Position numbers and translations under genes: made by a program
Notes under the pieces: model-generated
What the model was told of the DNA's origin: nothing
The model's input: the letters and a program-made list of their open reading frames with translations, nothing else
The model's database searches: none
Shown: positions 27,561-35,930 of the stretch, in pieces
Numbering within the stretch: position 1 is the stretch's first letter
Layout of the letters: each line of letters starts with the position of its first letter
Source of the DNA: Bacteroidota bacterium
GTDB taxonomy: Bacteria > Bacteroidota > Bacteroidia > Chitinophagales > Chitinophagaceae
DNA: 64,000 bases
Assembly (NCBI GenBank): GCA_018267965.1
Contig: JAFDXK010000003.1
Location: 248,001-312,000, forward strand
Direction of reading: 5' to 3'

Positions 27561-28259
27561 ATGGGTAAAACATATAAGCACGTTTTTTTTGACCTTGACC
27601 ATACACTATGGGACTTTGAGGGTAATTCACGCAGAACACTGGCTACAGTTTATGATGAGTTCAACCTTGCAGAACAAGGCATTGGCCCTTTTGAAAAATT
27701 TGAAGAAGTATATAATGTTCACAACGAAAACTTATGGGCTCGCTTTCGTAACGGGTTTATCAAACGCGAAGAGCTGAGATGGAAAAGGTTTTGGTTTACA
27801 TTACTTGATTTCAAAATTGGCGACTCTGCATTAGCTAATGAATTGAGTATTGCCTACCTGGATGTTCTTCCTACACAAAAAGAATTAATGCCCAATGCAA
27901 AAGAGATATTAGATTATTGTGCTGAAAAATATCCGCTACACCTGATAACAAATGGCTTTGAAGCTACACAATGGCAGAAACTTCGACATTCGGGTATTGA
28001 AACATACTTCAAAGAAATCATTACATCAGAAAAAAGCCAGAGCATGAAACCGCAAGCAGCTATTTTTGATTATGCTTTAAAAGCATGCAACACTACAGCT
28101 GAAGATAGTATCATGATTGGTGATGCATTAGATATAGACATACTTGGGGCTTTCTATGCAGGCTGGGACCAGGTGTATTTCAATCCTGACAAGAAAAGCC
28201 ATAATCACAAGCCTACATACGAAATAGCTGACCTGATAGAGTTGAAAACTATATTATAG
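27561..28259 (+). CDS. YjjG-type HAD nucleotidase
   Basis: Cytoplasmic haloacid dehalogenase-fold phosphatase of 232 aa, closest in pattern to the YjjG noncanonical pyrimidine nucleotidase family, which dephosphorylates nucleoside monophosphates and helps to clear mutagenic pyrimidines. HAD motif I is FFDLDHTLWDFE (nucleophile Asp at residue 11), motif II LITNGF, motif III the Lys in TSEKSQSMKP, and motif IV MIGDALDIDILGA. The helical cap lies between motifs I and II. The stop codon abuts the convergent DciA-like gene with no spacer. Confidence 0.87.
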   Translation: MGKTYKHVFFDLDHTLWDFEGNSRRTLATVYDEFNLAEQGIGPFEKFEEVYNVHNENLWARFRNGFIKREELRWKRFWFTLLDFKIGDSALANELSIAYLDVLPTQKELMPNAKEILDYCAEKYPLHLITNGFEATQWQKLRHSGIETYFKEIITSEKSQSMKPQAAIFDYALKACNTTAEDSIMIGDALDIDILGAFYAGWDQVYFNPDKKSHNHKPTYEIADLIELKTIL

Positions 28260-28541
28260 TTATTTGACAATTACCTCGGTAACTACTTTTTCTCCAAAAT
28301 ACTCGTTGATATTGGCAGCAAGCTGTTCTCGTCCCAACAACAGTTCTTGCTTGAGAGCGGCAACGTCGGTATAGATGGTAAGAACTGTTCCGTTGAGATA
28401 GAAATTGCGTGTATACTTCGCGATTGTTTTGCCGGCCACTTGTTCCCACTCTTCTTTCAGGCGCACTTCGTTCATTTTAGGCTTCCAACCTGATTTTTGC
28501 ATGAGTAAGTTAAGTGCTTCGCCGATACTATATGAGCCCAC
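28260..28541 (-). CDS. DUF721/DciA-like protein
   Basis: A 93-aa protein with the DUF721 pattern: an N-terminal helix (SIGEALNLLMQKSGWKPKMNE), then a Trp-containing EEWEQVAGKTIAKYTRNFYLNGTVLTIYT and an ALKQELLLGREQLAANINEYFG segment. DciA, the best-studied member, helps to load the replicative helicase, but short single-domain forms such as this one are not proven to do so. It is the only leftward gene between bamD and dnaK and touches the end of the yjjG-like gene. Confidence 0.8.
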   Translation of the reverse strand: MGSYSIGEALNLLMQKSGWKPKMNEVRLKEEWEQVAGKTIAKYTRNFYLNGTVLTIYTDVAALKQELLLGREQLAANINEYFGEKVVTEVIVK

Positions 28542-28652
28542 TGTAATAAAGATAAATACAATGCAAATTAGCTAAATAATGGGGGATAAAACCTTGATTT
28601 GTCAATGTTTTATCATAAAAACCTACAGGCTCAAATCTTCGGGTTAAAGCCC

Positions 28653-28660
28653 TATATTTG
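28653..28660 (+). promoter_or_regulatory. Putative -7 element of the 28.7-kb lipoprotein gene
   Basis: TATATTTG fits TAnnTTTG exactly and lies 40 bases before the ATG at 28701. No clear TTG at the -33 position. Confidence 0.35.
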
Positions 28661-28700
28661 CGGTTTCCGTTATATGCGGTATATACGACAGGGTTTGTTT

Positions 28701-29780
28701 ATGAAAAAGATTATTACCATTTTAAGTGCAGGAGCTTTACTGGCCTTAGGTTCTTGTAAAGATGATTTTGAAGTAGCTGCTCCTTACAAACCTATCACAG
28801 TTGCCTATGGTGTACTAAACATGGCAGATACTGCTCACTATTTCCGTATAGAAAAAGCATTTTTGGATGAATCCAAAAGCGCCATTGTTATGGCTCAGAA
28901 TCCGGATTCAAGTCGTTTGATCAATACTGACGTATTCTTAAGAAAGTGTACTGATAATGGTACTATCCTTCAGAACTATGTACTGACTGAAGTGGACCTC
29001 AATAAAGAAGGATACCCAAAACAACAAGGCGGCTCTCAAGGCTTTTACACAACTCCCAGCTATGCTTATAAATTAAAGCTGGCATTTGGCGATACGCTAA
29101 GCGCATATTTCAAATACAGGCTGGTTATTAACAATAAAAACACCGGAGAAAAAGATTCATCAGAGTACGTAACGATTGTTAATGCTGCTTCTGAAAAAAA
29201 TCCGAGCAATTTTTACATCCCCAATTTTGCTAACTCTAATTATGTAATTGATTTCAGTGCTACTGTTTTTGATGCTAAGTTCAAGTTGAATGGTTACAGG
29301 CCACGTAACGGAAGAATGATGGAAGGTATGATGCGCTTTCATATTGTTGAAAAAAATGCAGGTACAGGTGCAAGAAAAGACCTGTATGCAGACTACACTT
29401 ACGCAACAGATGAGTTGACCAACCCAACATTTGAATTAACGACACTCAATTCATCTTTCTATGCTTTTTTGAACAATGCATTTGGTGCACCACCAGCTAA
29501 TACCATCCGTACAATAGACAGCTGTGATATGTATGTATATGCCGGCAGCCAGGAATTATACGATTATAAATTAGTAACACAGGCGCAAGTTGGCGGACTA
29601 TTAGGCGATCAGATTCAACCTATTTTCACCAATATGAAAGGGAATAATGTGCTGGGTTTAATAGGTTCCAGGGCTTCAAGGTTCTACAAAAATGTTGCTC
29701 TTAGCAACAGCACTATTGACTCCATAAAAGCCAATCCAATTACCAAGAGTTTAAATATTTCCGGTCGAAGCGAAGATTGA
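28701..29780 (+). CDS. Predicted lipoprotein of unknown function
   Basis: A 359-aa lipoprotein; the signal MKKIITILSAGALLALGSC places the lipidated Cys at residue 19. I chose the ATG at 28701 because upstream in-frame starts add a sequence with no signal character. The mature part is beta-rich and begins with KPITVAYGVLNMADTAHYFRIEKAFL, a pattern I associate with unstudied Bacteroidota lipoproteins, perhaps related to DUF4249, though I cannot confirm that. It has its own -7 element and a strong terminator, so it is probably a single-gene unit placed between the DciA-like gene and dnaK. Confidence 0.72.
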   Translation: MKKIITILSAGALLALGSCKDDFEVAAPYKPITVAYGVLNMADTAHYFRIEKAFLDESKSAIVMAQNPDSSRLINTDVFLRKCTDNGTILQNYVLTEVDLNKEGYPKQQGGSQGFYTTPSYAYKLKLAFGDTLSAYFKYRLVINNKNTGEKDSSEYVTIVNAASEKNPSNFYIPNFANSNYVIDFSATVFDAKFKLNGYRPRNGRMMEGMMRFHIVEKNAGTGARKDLYADYTYATDELTNPTFELTTLNSSFYAFLNNAFGAPPANTIRTIDSCDMYVYAGSQELYDYKLVTQAQVGGLLGDQIQPIFTNMKGNNVLGLIGSRASRFYKNVALSNSTIDSIKANPITKSLNISGRSED

Positions 29781-29805
29781 CAAATTATCATATAATATAT
29801 ATCAC

Positions 29806-29841
29806 AAATGCCTTAATGATAGTTCATTAAGGCATTTTTAT
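29806..29841 (+). terminator. Strong intrinsic terminator before dnaK
   Basis: A 14-bp perfect stem (AAATGCCTTAATGA at 29806-29819, TCATTAAGGCATTT at 29824-29837) with a TAGT loop, running into T-rich sequence. It ends the lipoprotein transcript and isolates dnaK. Confidence 0.88.
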
Positions 29842-29955
29842 TTCACATTGGCAGAAGGACTGACATTATTACAGAAAAAAAGCTGATGGCACAAGTATTG
29901 ACTACAAATAGGTATTACGACTGTAAATAAATACTAATAAATAGAACAAAAGATT

Positions 29956-31857
29956 ATGAGTAAAATTATTGGAATCGACTTAGGTACAACCAACTCATGC
30001 GTTTCGGTAATGGAAGGTAATGAGCCTGTAGTTATTGCAAATGATGAAGGCCGCCGTACCACTCCATCGGTAGTAGCATTTCTTAAGAATGGTGAGCGTA
30101 AAGTAGGTGACCCTGCTAAACGCCAGGCTATTACCAATCCGATGAATACAATCATGTCTATCAAGCGTTACATGGGCCGCCGTTATGATGAGGTTACAGG
30201 TGAAATGACGCACAACTCTTACAAAATTGTAAAAGGTGACAACAACACACCGCGTGTAGACATCGAAGGCCGTATGTACACACCACAGGAAATCAGTGCG
30301 ATGGTGCTTCAGAAAATGAAGAAGACAGCTGAAGATTTCCTTGGACAAGAAGTGAAAGAGGCAGTTATTACTGTTCCTGCATACTTCAACGATGCACAAC
30401 GCCAGGCTACTAAAGAAGCAGGTGAGATCGCAGGCTTGAATGTACGTCGTATCATCAACGAGCCAACAGCAGCAGCCCTTGCTTATGGTTTGGACAAACA
30501 ACACAAAGACAGCAAAATAGCAGTGTTTGACCTTGGTGGTGGTACATTCGACGTGTCAGTTCTTGAACTCGGCGACGGTGTATTTGAAGTGAAATCAACT
30601 AACGGTGATACTCACCTTGGTGGTGATGACTTTGATAAAGTGATCATGGATTGGCTGGCTGATGAGTTCAAAAAAGATGAAGCCATCGATTTACACAAAG
30701 ACCCAATGGCTTGGCAACGTTTGAAAGAAAGCGCTGAAAAAGCAAAAATCGAATTGTCATCTTCTCAGGAAACTGAAATCAACTTGCCATACATCACAGC
30801 AGTTGATGGTGTTCCTAAACACCTCGTGCGCAAACTGAGCCGTGCTAAGTTTGAACAATTGGCAGACAGCCTGATTGAACGCACACTGGAACCATGCCGC
30901 AAAGCATTGAAAGATGCAGGCATGAATGCTTCTGAAATTGACGAAGTGATATTGGTAGGTGGTAGCACACGTATACCAAAAGTGCAGGAAGTAGTTGAGA
31001 AGTTCTTCGGTAAAAAACCAAACCGCAGTGTGAACCCTGATGAGGTTGTAGCGATAGGTGCTGCTATACAAGGTGGTGTATTGACGGGGGATGTGAAAGA
31101 TGTATTGTTACTCGACGTAACACCGCTTTCACTGGGTATTGAAACGATGGGTGGTGTAATGACCAAACTGATAGATTCAAACACAACTATACCTACTAAG
31201 AAGAGCGAAACTTTCTCTACAGCTAGTGATAACCAGCCAAGTGTGGAAATTAACGTATTGCAAGGTGAACGCCCGATGGCTAACCAGAACAAATCTCTGG
31301 GCCGCTTCATCCTGGACGGTATTCCTCCTGCGCCACGTGGTGTTCCACAGGTAGAAGTAATCTTCGACATCGACGCTAATGGTATCTTGCATGTAACTGC
31401 AAAAGACAAAGGCACAGGTAAGCAGCAAAACATTCGCATAGAAGCAGGTAGTGGTTTGAGCAAGGACGAGATAGAAAAAATGAAGAATGAAGCTAAAGCC
31501 AACGAAGAAGCCGATAAAGCCGTTCGTGAACGTGTTGAGAAGCTGAATATGGCTGATGGCCTGGTGTTCAATTCGGAAAAACAATTGAAAGACTACGGCG
31601 ATAAAATACCGGCTACTGAAAAATCTAATATCGAAGCAGCTGTTGCTAAACTGAAAGAAGCACACAAAGCTGAGGATATGGATGGTATTGATAAAGCTGC
31701 TGAAGAACTAAATACAGCATGGCAGGCTGCAAGCCAGCATATCTACAATGCACAGCAACAGGCTGGTGCTGATGGTGGTGCGCAACAACAGGCACATGAA
31801 AATGCAGGTGGTAACGATGGTAACGTAGCCGATGCAGAATATGAAGAAGTGAAGTAA
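29956..31857 (+). CDS. dnaK: Chaperone DnaK (Hsp70)
   Basis: ATP-driven general chaperone of the cytoplasm. The ATPase domain (residues 1-385) starts [17 protein letters not shown] and has [16 protein letters not shown] and [13 protein letters not shown]. The substrate-binding domain follows the linker [18 protein letters not shown], and the C-terminus ends in the acidic [11 protein letters not shown] type tail. Length 633 aa. There is no dnaJ or grpE next to it. Flanked by terminators, so monocistronic; no CIRCE-like operator is seen in the 114 bases upstream. Confidence 0.98.
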   Translation: MSKIIGIDLGTTNSCVSVMEGNEPVVIANDEGRRTTPSVVAFLKNGERKVGDPAKRQAITNPMNTIMSIKRYMGRRYDEVTGEMTHNSYKIVKGDNNTPRVDIEGRMYTPQEISAMVLQKMKKTAEDFLGQEVKEAVITVPAYFNDAQRQATKEAGEIAGLNVRRIINEPTAAALAYGLDKQHKDSKIAVFDLGGGTFDVSVLELGDGVFEVKSTNGDTHLGGDDFDKVIMDWLADEFKKDEAIDLHKDPMAWQRLKESAEKAKIELSSSQETEINLPYITAVDGVPKHLVRKLSRAKFEQLADSLIERTLEPCRKALKDAGMNASEIDEVILVGGSTRIPKVQEVVEKFFGKKPNRSVNPDEVVAIGAAIQGGVLTGDVKDVLLLDVTPLSLGIETMGGVMTKLIDSNTTIPTKKSETFSTASDNQPSVEINVLQGERPMANQNKSLGRFILDGIPPAPRGVPQVEVIFDIDANGILHVTAKDKGTGKQQNIRIEAGSGLSKDEIEKMKNEAKANEEADKAVRERVEKLNMADGLVFNSEKQLKDYGDKIPATEKSNIEAAVAKLKEAHKAEDMDGIDKAAEELNTAWQAASQHIYNAQQQAGADGGAQQQAHENAGGNDGNVADAEYEEVK

Positions 31858-31884
31858 AAAATAGGTTAATAGGAGTTTATACAT

Positions 31885-31920
31885 AAATGGCTGATAATAT
31901 TATCAGCCATTTTGTTTTTT
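31885..31920 (+). terminator. Terminator after dnaK
   Basis: A 28-bp perfect palindrome (31885-31912; left half AAATGGCTGATAAT) followed by TTTTGTTTTTT. It lies 27 bases past the dnaK stop codon. Confidence 0.88.
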
Positions 31921-31964
31921 AACCCTACACAAAATATATCACCTTGATCTTCGTTTATAGAACT

Positions 31965-32666
31965 ATGTATATAGCCAGGCTAAAGCGTTTGATAGCATTT
32001 TGTTTATTAATTCTCACACATAGTAGCTTTGCTCAAACACTTAGTTTAAATTTTGGGGTTGCTGCAGACTATGATTTTTTTCTGAGGAATAAACAAATCA
32101 CTACTAATAAAGGCAGGGCAGGATTATTAGGCTCACCTCAATTGATAGGTGGCCTCAGATTCCATACCCAACAAAATTTCGACCTGATGTTAGATGGTAC
32201 AATAGGCATCTCTAGAATAGATATGCCGACTGAATTAAAGGGTAATAACAGGTTGATATATGAACAGGCTCGTTCTTTAATTACAATCGGCAGTGGTTTA
32301 CACATAGAACTAGAAAACGAACAGGTGTTCATGCCATTCATACAGTTAGGTACTGCATTTTATGACTTCAGAGGCATAACAGAAAAGACTTCAGCAGGCA
32401 GCTTTAGCACTGCAGCAGATTATGATACCCGGCATTGGGAGATTGTATGCGGTGGCGGAGTTGAATATGTATTCAGGGCATTGGGTATTAATGCTCTGAA
32501 TTTCAGAGTGCTATATACTCCTAAAGATATTTTCCCTCAGCCGGTTAAATATGATTTAATGGGACAGAACAACACCGGAAAATATGCTTTGCAGGGAAAG
32601 TTGCTGCAATTATTGTTTAGTTATGAGATTGCTATACCAATAATACGGCAACAAAGAAGCTATTAG
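31965..32666 (+). CDS. Exported protein, probable outer-membrane beta-barrel, unknown function
   Basis: A 233-aa protein with a signal peptide (IARLKRLIAFCLLILTHSSFAQ). The ATG at 31965 is preferred over a TTG 21 bases upstream. The mature part alternates aromatic and polar residues (LSLNFGVAADYDFFL, FMPFIQLGTAFYDFRG, VCGGGVEYVFRALG, LQLLFSYEIAIPII), as in small porin-like barrels of Bacteroidota. No specific family is recognised. It stands alone between the dnaK terminator and the small charged gene. Confidence 0.65.
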   Translation: MYIARLKRLIAFCLLILTHSSFAQTLSLNFGVAADYDFFLRNKQITTNKGRAGLLGSPQLIGGLRFHTQQNFDLMLDGTIGISRIDMPTELKGNNRLIYEQARSLITIGSGLHIELENEQVFMPFIQLGTAFYDFRGITEKTSAGSFSTAADYDTRHWEIVCGGGVEYVFRALGINALNFRVLYTPKDIFPQPVKYDLMGQNNTGKYALQGKLLQLLFSYEIAIPIIRQQRSY

Positions 32667-32720
32667 TTTTCATAATGCCAACATCTTGATTTATATCAAT
32701 CATTATATTGACGTGTATCA

Positions 32721-32751
32721 TTGTTACATGGCATAGTTTTAACCAGCTTTG
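32721..32751 (+). promoter_or_regulatory. Putative promoter of the small charged protein gene
   Basis: TTG at 32721-32723, a 20-base spacer and CAGCTTTG at 32744-32751, one mismatch from TAnnTTTG. The ATG at 32766 follows 14 bases later. This supports 32766 rather than 32721 as the start of the gene. Confidence 0.4.
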
Positions 32752-32765
32752 GAGAAAAGAGCATT

Positions 32766-32945
32766 ATGAAAAACTCAAGAAAAAGTGAAAGCCACCAAAA
32801 CAAGCAGGGTCATGTAAATATACCCAAGCCAGATATTCGTGATGATATGGATAGCAGGAAAGGTAAGGAAGACAATACTAATACCAGTAACCCTAAAAAG
32901 CCCGTTAATGCCAATAAACCGCAGAAAAAGCCAAAAAGTAAATAA
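32766..32945 (+). CDS. Small lysine-rich hydrophilic protein
   Basis: A 59-aa protein without hydrophobic segments and therefore cytoplasmic and probably disordered. It has a core GHVNIPKPDIRDDMDSRKG, which I recall from other small proteins of Chitinophagaceae, and a Lys/Pro/Asn tail (NPKKPVNANKPQKKPKSK). Function unknown. The promoter-like sequence just upstream and the remembered core argue for a real gene. It ends one base before the end of the convergent DinB-like gene. Confidence 0.6.
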   Translation: MKNSRKSESHQNKQGHVNIPKPDIRDDMDSRKGKEDNTNTSNPKKPVNANKPQKKPKSK

Positions 32946-32946
32946 A

Positions 32947-33441
32947 CTATTTTCTTCTAACAAAACCCATAAAATCAGTATATGGAATTTTTGTTACTCC
33001 TGCCTGGCGTAACATGGTTATGATTTGCCCACGATGATAAGTAGCGTGGTTAAACACGTGCATTAACGTGAGTCCGACTGGTTGTTTATGTAATACTTTT
33101 TCAGAGTCATAATATTGAAACACATGCTCTAACGCCTTATCATCAAACTGCTTTTCGATGAATGCTCTTAAATCTTCACTCACCTGAATCCATTTTTCGC
33201 AAGCTACCTCTATGGGAGTATCCAGGTCTTCCCCCACGTATCTCCAGTTCTCTATAAGTTGTATGCGTTGCCACCATACATCCTCAGCACCCCAACTATG
33301 ATAAGCAGTTTTACGAATTGAGCTAAAACTGCTTTCTATATGGCTATCCAATTGTTCAGGTGCTAATTTTAGCAAGCCTTCGATTATCCTTTTATTGGCC
33401 CATATATTATAATTAGCATATTGTGTGAGTAGCTCTTTCAT
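32947..33441 (-). CDS. DinB-like four-helix-bundle protein
   Basis: A 164-aa protein of the DinB/YfiT-like metal-binding superfamily. The ATG at 33441 gives the typical start MKELLTQYANYNIWANKRI; an upstream in-frame ATG at 33501 would reach into the neighbouring gene. Candidate metal ligands are the His in YHSWGAEDVWW and the two in HVFNHATYHRGQI near the C-terminus. Members are often thiol-dependent transferases, but the substrate is unknown here. Divergent from the lyase gene, 43 bases apart. Confidence 0.8.
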   Translation of the reverse strand: MKELLTQYANYNIWANKRIIEGLLKLAPEQLDSHIESSFSSIRKTAYHSWGAEDVWWQRIQLIENWRYVGEDLDTPIEVACEKWIQVSEDLRAFIEKQFDDKALEHVFQYYDSEKVLHKQPVGLTLMHVFNHATYHRGQIITMLRQAGVTKIPYTDFMGFVRRK

Positions 33442-33451
33442 AGTATAAATG

Positions 33452-33459
33452 TACCTTTG
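33452..33459 (+). promoter_or_regulatory. Putative -7 element of the lyase-thiolase-decarboxylase operon
   Basis: TACCTTTG fits TAnnTTTG exactly and ends 25 bases before the ATG at 33485. A -33 TTG at the right distance is not seen. The 43-base spacer leaves no room for a SAM riboswitch. Confidence 0.4.
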
Positions 33460-33484
33460 CACAGCTAAATTAAGGATACTCAAC

Positions 33485-34708
33485 ATGAGTAACACAAACA
33501 ATTCTTTAGGATTTGAAAGTCTCTGTATTCATGGTGGCCATAAAGGCGAACAACACAGAGCCCACCTAACCCCCATATATGCTACCAGCACATTTACATT
33601 TGATAGTGCAGAACAAGGCATAGCCATCTTCAAAGGAGAAGAAAAAGGCTATATCTACGGCCGCTTTGGTAACCCGACAACAAACGAAGCAGAAGATAAA
33701 ATAGCATTACTGGAAGCATACGGGTTGAAAGACCAGAATGGTAATCCCCTTCAATTAAAAGCTATTTTACATGCATCAGGTATGGCAGCTATAACTACTA
33801 TGCTGCTGGCTAACCTGAAAGCCGGCGATACTATCATTACACACCACTCATTATATGGTGGCACTCAGGAAATGATTGATAAGATATTGCCTAACCTTAA
33901 TATCAAAGCAACCATTGTAGATTTTCACGACTTGAATAGTGTAAACGCAGCTATAAAAGCAGATGACACCATCAAAATGATGTATGTAGAAACACCTGCC
34001 AATCCTACCCTGCAATGTGTGGATATGGAAGAGCTTGCGAAACTTGGCAAAACGTACAACTTGATTATTTGTGCCGATAACACATTTGCTACACCATACC
34101 TGCAACAACCCTTCAAATATGGTGTTGACTTTGTGATGCACTCTACCACTAAATTTCTGAACGGACACGGCACAGCTGTGGGTGGTATTTTAATAGGTCG
34201 TGACATCGAGAAAATGAATACGGTGGTAACCAAAACACATCGCTTGTTGGGTGGCAACAGTAATGCTTTCGAAGCATTTCTGCTAAATAATGGACTACGT
34301 ACTTTCAGCTTGCGCATGGAACGCCATTGCAGCAATGCAGAAAAGGTAGCCGCATTTTTAGAACAACACCCTTCCATTGCAAAAGTGAATTACCTTGGCT
34401 TATCATCTCACCCTGACCATGCAATTGCCGTGAAGCAAATGAAGCACGCAGGTGCTATGCTCAGCTTTGAACTGAAAGGTGGCTTTGATGCCGGAGTAAA
34501 ATTTATTGACAAGTTAAAACTTTGTGTAAGTGCCGTATCACTGGGTACTTGCGATACTCTTATTTCCCACCCGGCATCTACAACTCACGTTGGTGTGAAG
34601 AAAGAAGACAGAGAACGTTTCGGTATTACCGATGGACTCATACGCATGAGTGTGGGAATAGAAACACTTGAAGATATTATTAACGACTTAACACAAGCAT
34701 TAGCATAA
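33485..34708 (+). CDS. PLP-dependent trans-sulfuration family enzyme (methionine gamma-lyase / cystathionine gamma-synthase type)
   Basis: Cytoplasmic PLP enzyme of 407 aa acting on sulfur amino acids. The start at 33485 gives MSNTNNSLGFESLCIHGG; an ATG 36 bases upstream overlaps the promoter. Family features are GRFGNPTTNEAEDKIALLE, SLYGGTQEM, VETPANPTLQCVD, and the PLP lysine K223 in HSTTKFLNGHG. The C-terminal SHPASTTHVGV is typical too. Sequence reading cannot separate methionine gamma-lyase, cystathionine gamma-lyase or synthase, or O-acylhomoserine sulfhydrylase. It is followed after one base by the thiolase gene, so the three rightward genes form an operon. Confidence 0.85.
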   Translation: MSNTNNSLGFESLCIHGGHKGEQHRAHLTPIYATSTFTFDSAEQGIAIFKGEEKGYIYGRFGNPTTNEAEDKIALLEAYGLKDQNGNPLQLKAILHASGMAAITTMLLANLKAGDTIITHHSLYGGTQEMIDKILPNLNIKATIVDFHDLNSVNAAIKADDTIKMMYVETPANPTLQCVDMEELAKLGKTYNLIICADNTFATPYLQQPFKYGVDFVMHSTTKFLNGHGTAVGGILIGRDIEKMNTVVTKTHRLLGGNSNAFEAFLLNNGLRTFSLRMERHCSNAEKVAAFLEQHPSIAKVNYLGLSSHPDHAIAVKQMKHAGAMLSFELKGGFDAGVKFIDKLKLCVSAVSLGTCDTLISHPASTTHVGVKKEDRERFGITDGLIRMSVGIETLEDIINDLTQALA

Positions 34709-34709
34709 G

Positions 34710-35909
34710 ATGAAAACAGTTTATGTAATAGACGCAGTAAGAACAGCAGTAGGTAAATATGGTGGTACACTCAGCAGTATTCGTCCAGATGATTTGTTAG
34801 CACATGTCATCAAATCATTAATAGAACGCAATCCATCTGTGGATGTAAATGCAATAGAAGATGTTATAGCAGGGGCTGCTAACCAGGCAGGTGAAGATAA
34901 CCGTAACGTAGCACGCATGGCGGCATTACTTGCAGGGCTTCCTGCAACAGTAGGTGGTAGTACAGTGAACCGTTTGTGTGCATCGGGTCTGCAATCTATC
35001 ATGGATGCGTCACGCGCTATTATGTGCGGCGATGGCGAAATTTATATTGCAGGTGGTGTAGAAAGCATGACACGTGCACCATTTGTAATGGGAAAATCAG
35101 AAACTCCGTTCGGGCGCAATGCACAGATATTTGATACTACCATGGGGTGGCGCTTCATCAACAAGAAGTTCAACAAAGACAACTATTACCCATACACCAT
35201 GGGCGAAACTGCAGAGAATGTAGCTAAAAAATATAATGTGCGCAGAGAAGCTCAGGACGCTTTTGGATTACGCAGTCAGCAACGTTATGCTGCTGCACAC
35301 GCTGCCGGTAAATTCAAAGATGAAATAGCACCTATTACAATAGATTTGGGCAAGGGTAAAACGACAATATTTGATAAAGACGAACATCCGCGTGAAACTA
35401 CGCTTGAAAAACTGTCTGAACTGAAACCTGCATTTGTAAAAGACGGTACTGTCACTGCGGGTAATTCAAGTGGTATCAATGATGGTGCTGCAGCATTGTT
35501 ATTGGCTAGCGAAGAGGCTGTAAAGAAATACAACCTGAAACCAATTGCTAAAATCAAGAGCATGGCAATAGCAGGTGTAGACCCTGCTATAATGGGTATA
35601 GGGCCAATACCTGCTACACAAAAAGCATTAAAGCGTGCAGGTATTGAAGCGAAAGACCTTGACCTAGTAGAATTGAACGAAGCTTTTGCCGCACAAGGCA
35701 TTCCATGTATGCAGGAATTAGGATTGGATGAAGATAAAGTGAACGTAAACGGGGGTGCTATCGCCATTGGTCACCCTCTGGGCTGCAGCGGTGCGCGCAT
35801 CTCTACAACATTGCTGCATGAGTTGAAACGTCGCGGTGGCAAATATGGCCTTGCAACTATGTGTATAGGTGTAGGGCAAGGCGCTGCTATTATTTATGAA
35901 ACTGTATAA
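34710..35909 (+). CDS. Thiolase, 3-oxoadipyl-CoA thiolase type (PcaF/PaaJ-like)
   Basis: Cleaves a 3-oxoacyl-CoA with CoA to acetyl-CoA and a shortened acyl-CoA. The 399-aa protein has the catalytic residues C90 (NRLCASGLQS), H355 (GHPLGCSGAR) and C385 (MCIGVGQGAA). Segments such as RTAVGKYGGTLSS, ANQAGEDNRNVARMAALLAG, RAPFVMGK and DTTMGWRF closely resemble 3-oxoadipyl-CoA thiolases of aromatic degradation rather than general acetoacetyl-CoA thiolases. It lies one base after the lyase gene and 21 bases before an ACMSD-type decarboxylase gene, which supports a role in aromatic or tryptophan breakdown, although the other genes of such a pathway are not here. Confidence 0.85.
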   Translation: MKTVYVIDAVRTAVGKYGGTLSSIRPDDLLAHVIKSLIERNPSVDVNAIEDVIAGAANQAGEDNRNVARMAALLAGLPATVGGSTVNRLCASGLQSIMDASRAIMCGDGEIYIAGGVESMTRAPFVMGKSETPFGRNAQIFDTTMGWRFINKKFNKDNYYPYTMGETAENVAKKYNVRREAQDAFGLRSQQRYAAAHAAGKFKDEIAPITIDLGKGKTTIFDKDEHPRETTLEKLSELKPAFVKDGTVTAGNSSGINDGAAALLLASEEAVKKYNLKPIAKIKSMAIAGVDPAIMGIGPIPATQKALKRAGIEAKDLDLVELNEAFAAQGIPCMQELGLDEDKVNVNGGAIAIGHPLGCSGARISTTLLHELKRRGGKYGLATMCIGVGQGAAIIYETV

Positions 35910-35930
35910 CCTAACTAATACTATAAGGTT

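Noticed and set aside
30765-31571. Long open frame (268 codons) antisense to dnaK
   Set aside because: Long antisense frames are common opposite conserved dnaK genes because of codon use; the sense frame is beyond doubt.
33442-33484. SAM riboswitch before the sulfur-amino-acid lyase gene
   Set aside because: The spacer is only 43 bases, too short for any SAM riboswitch.
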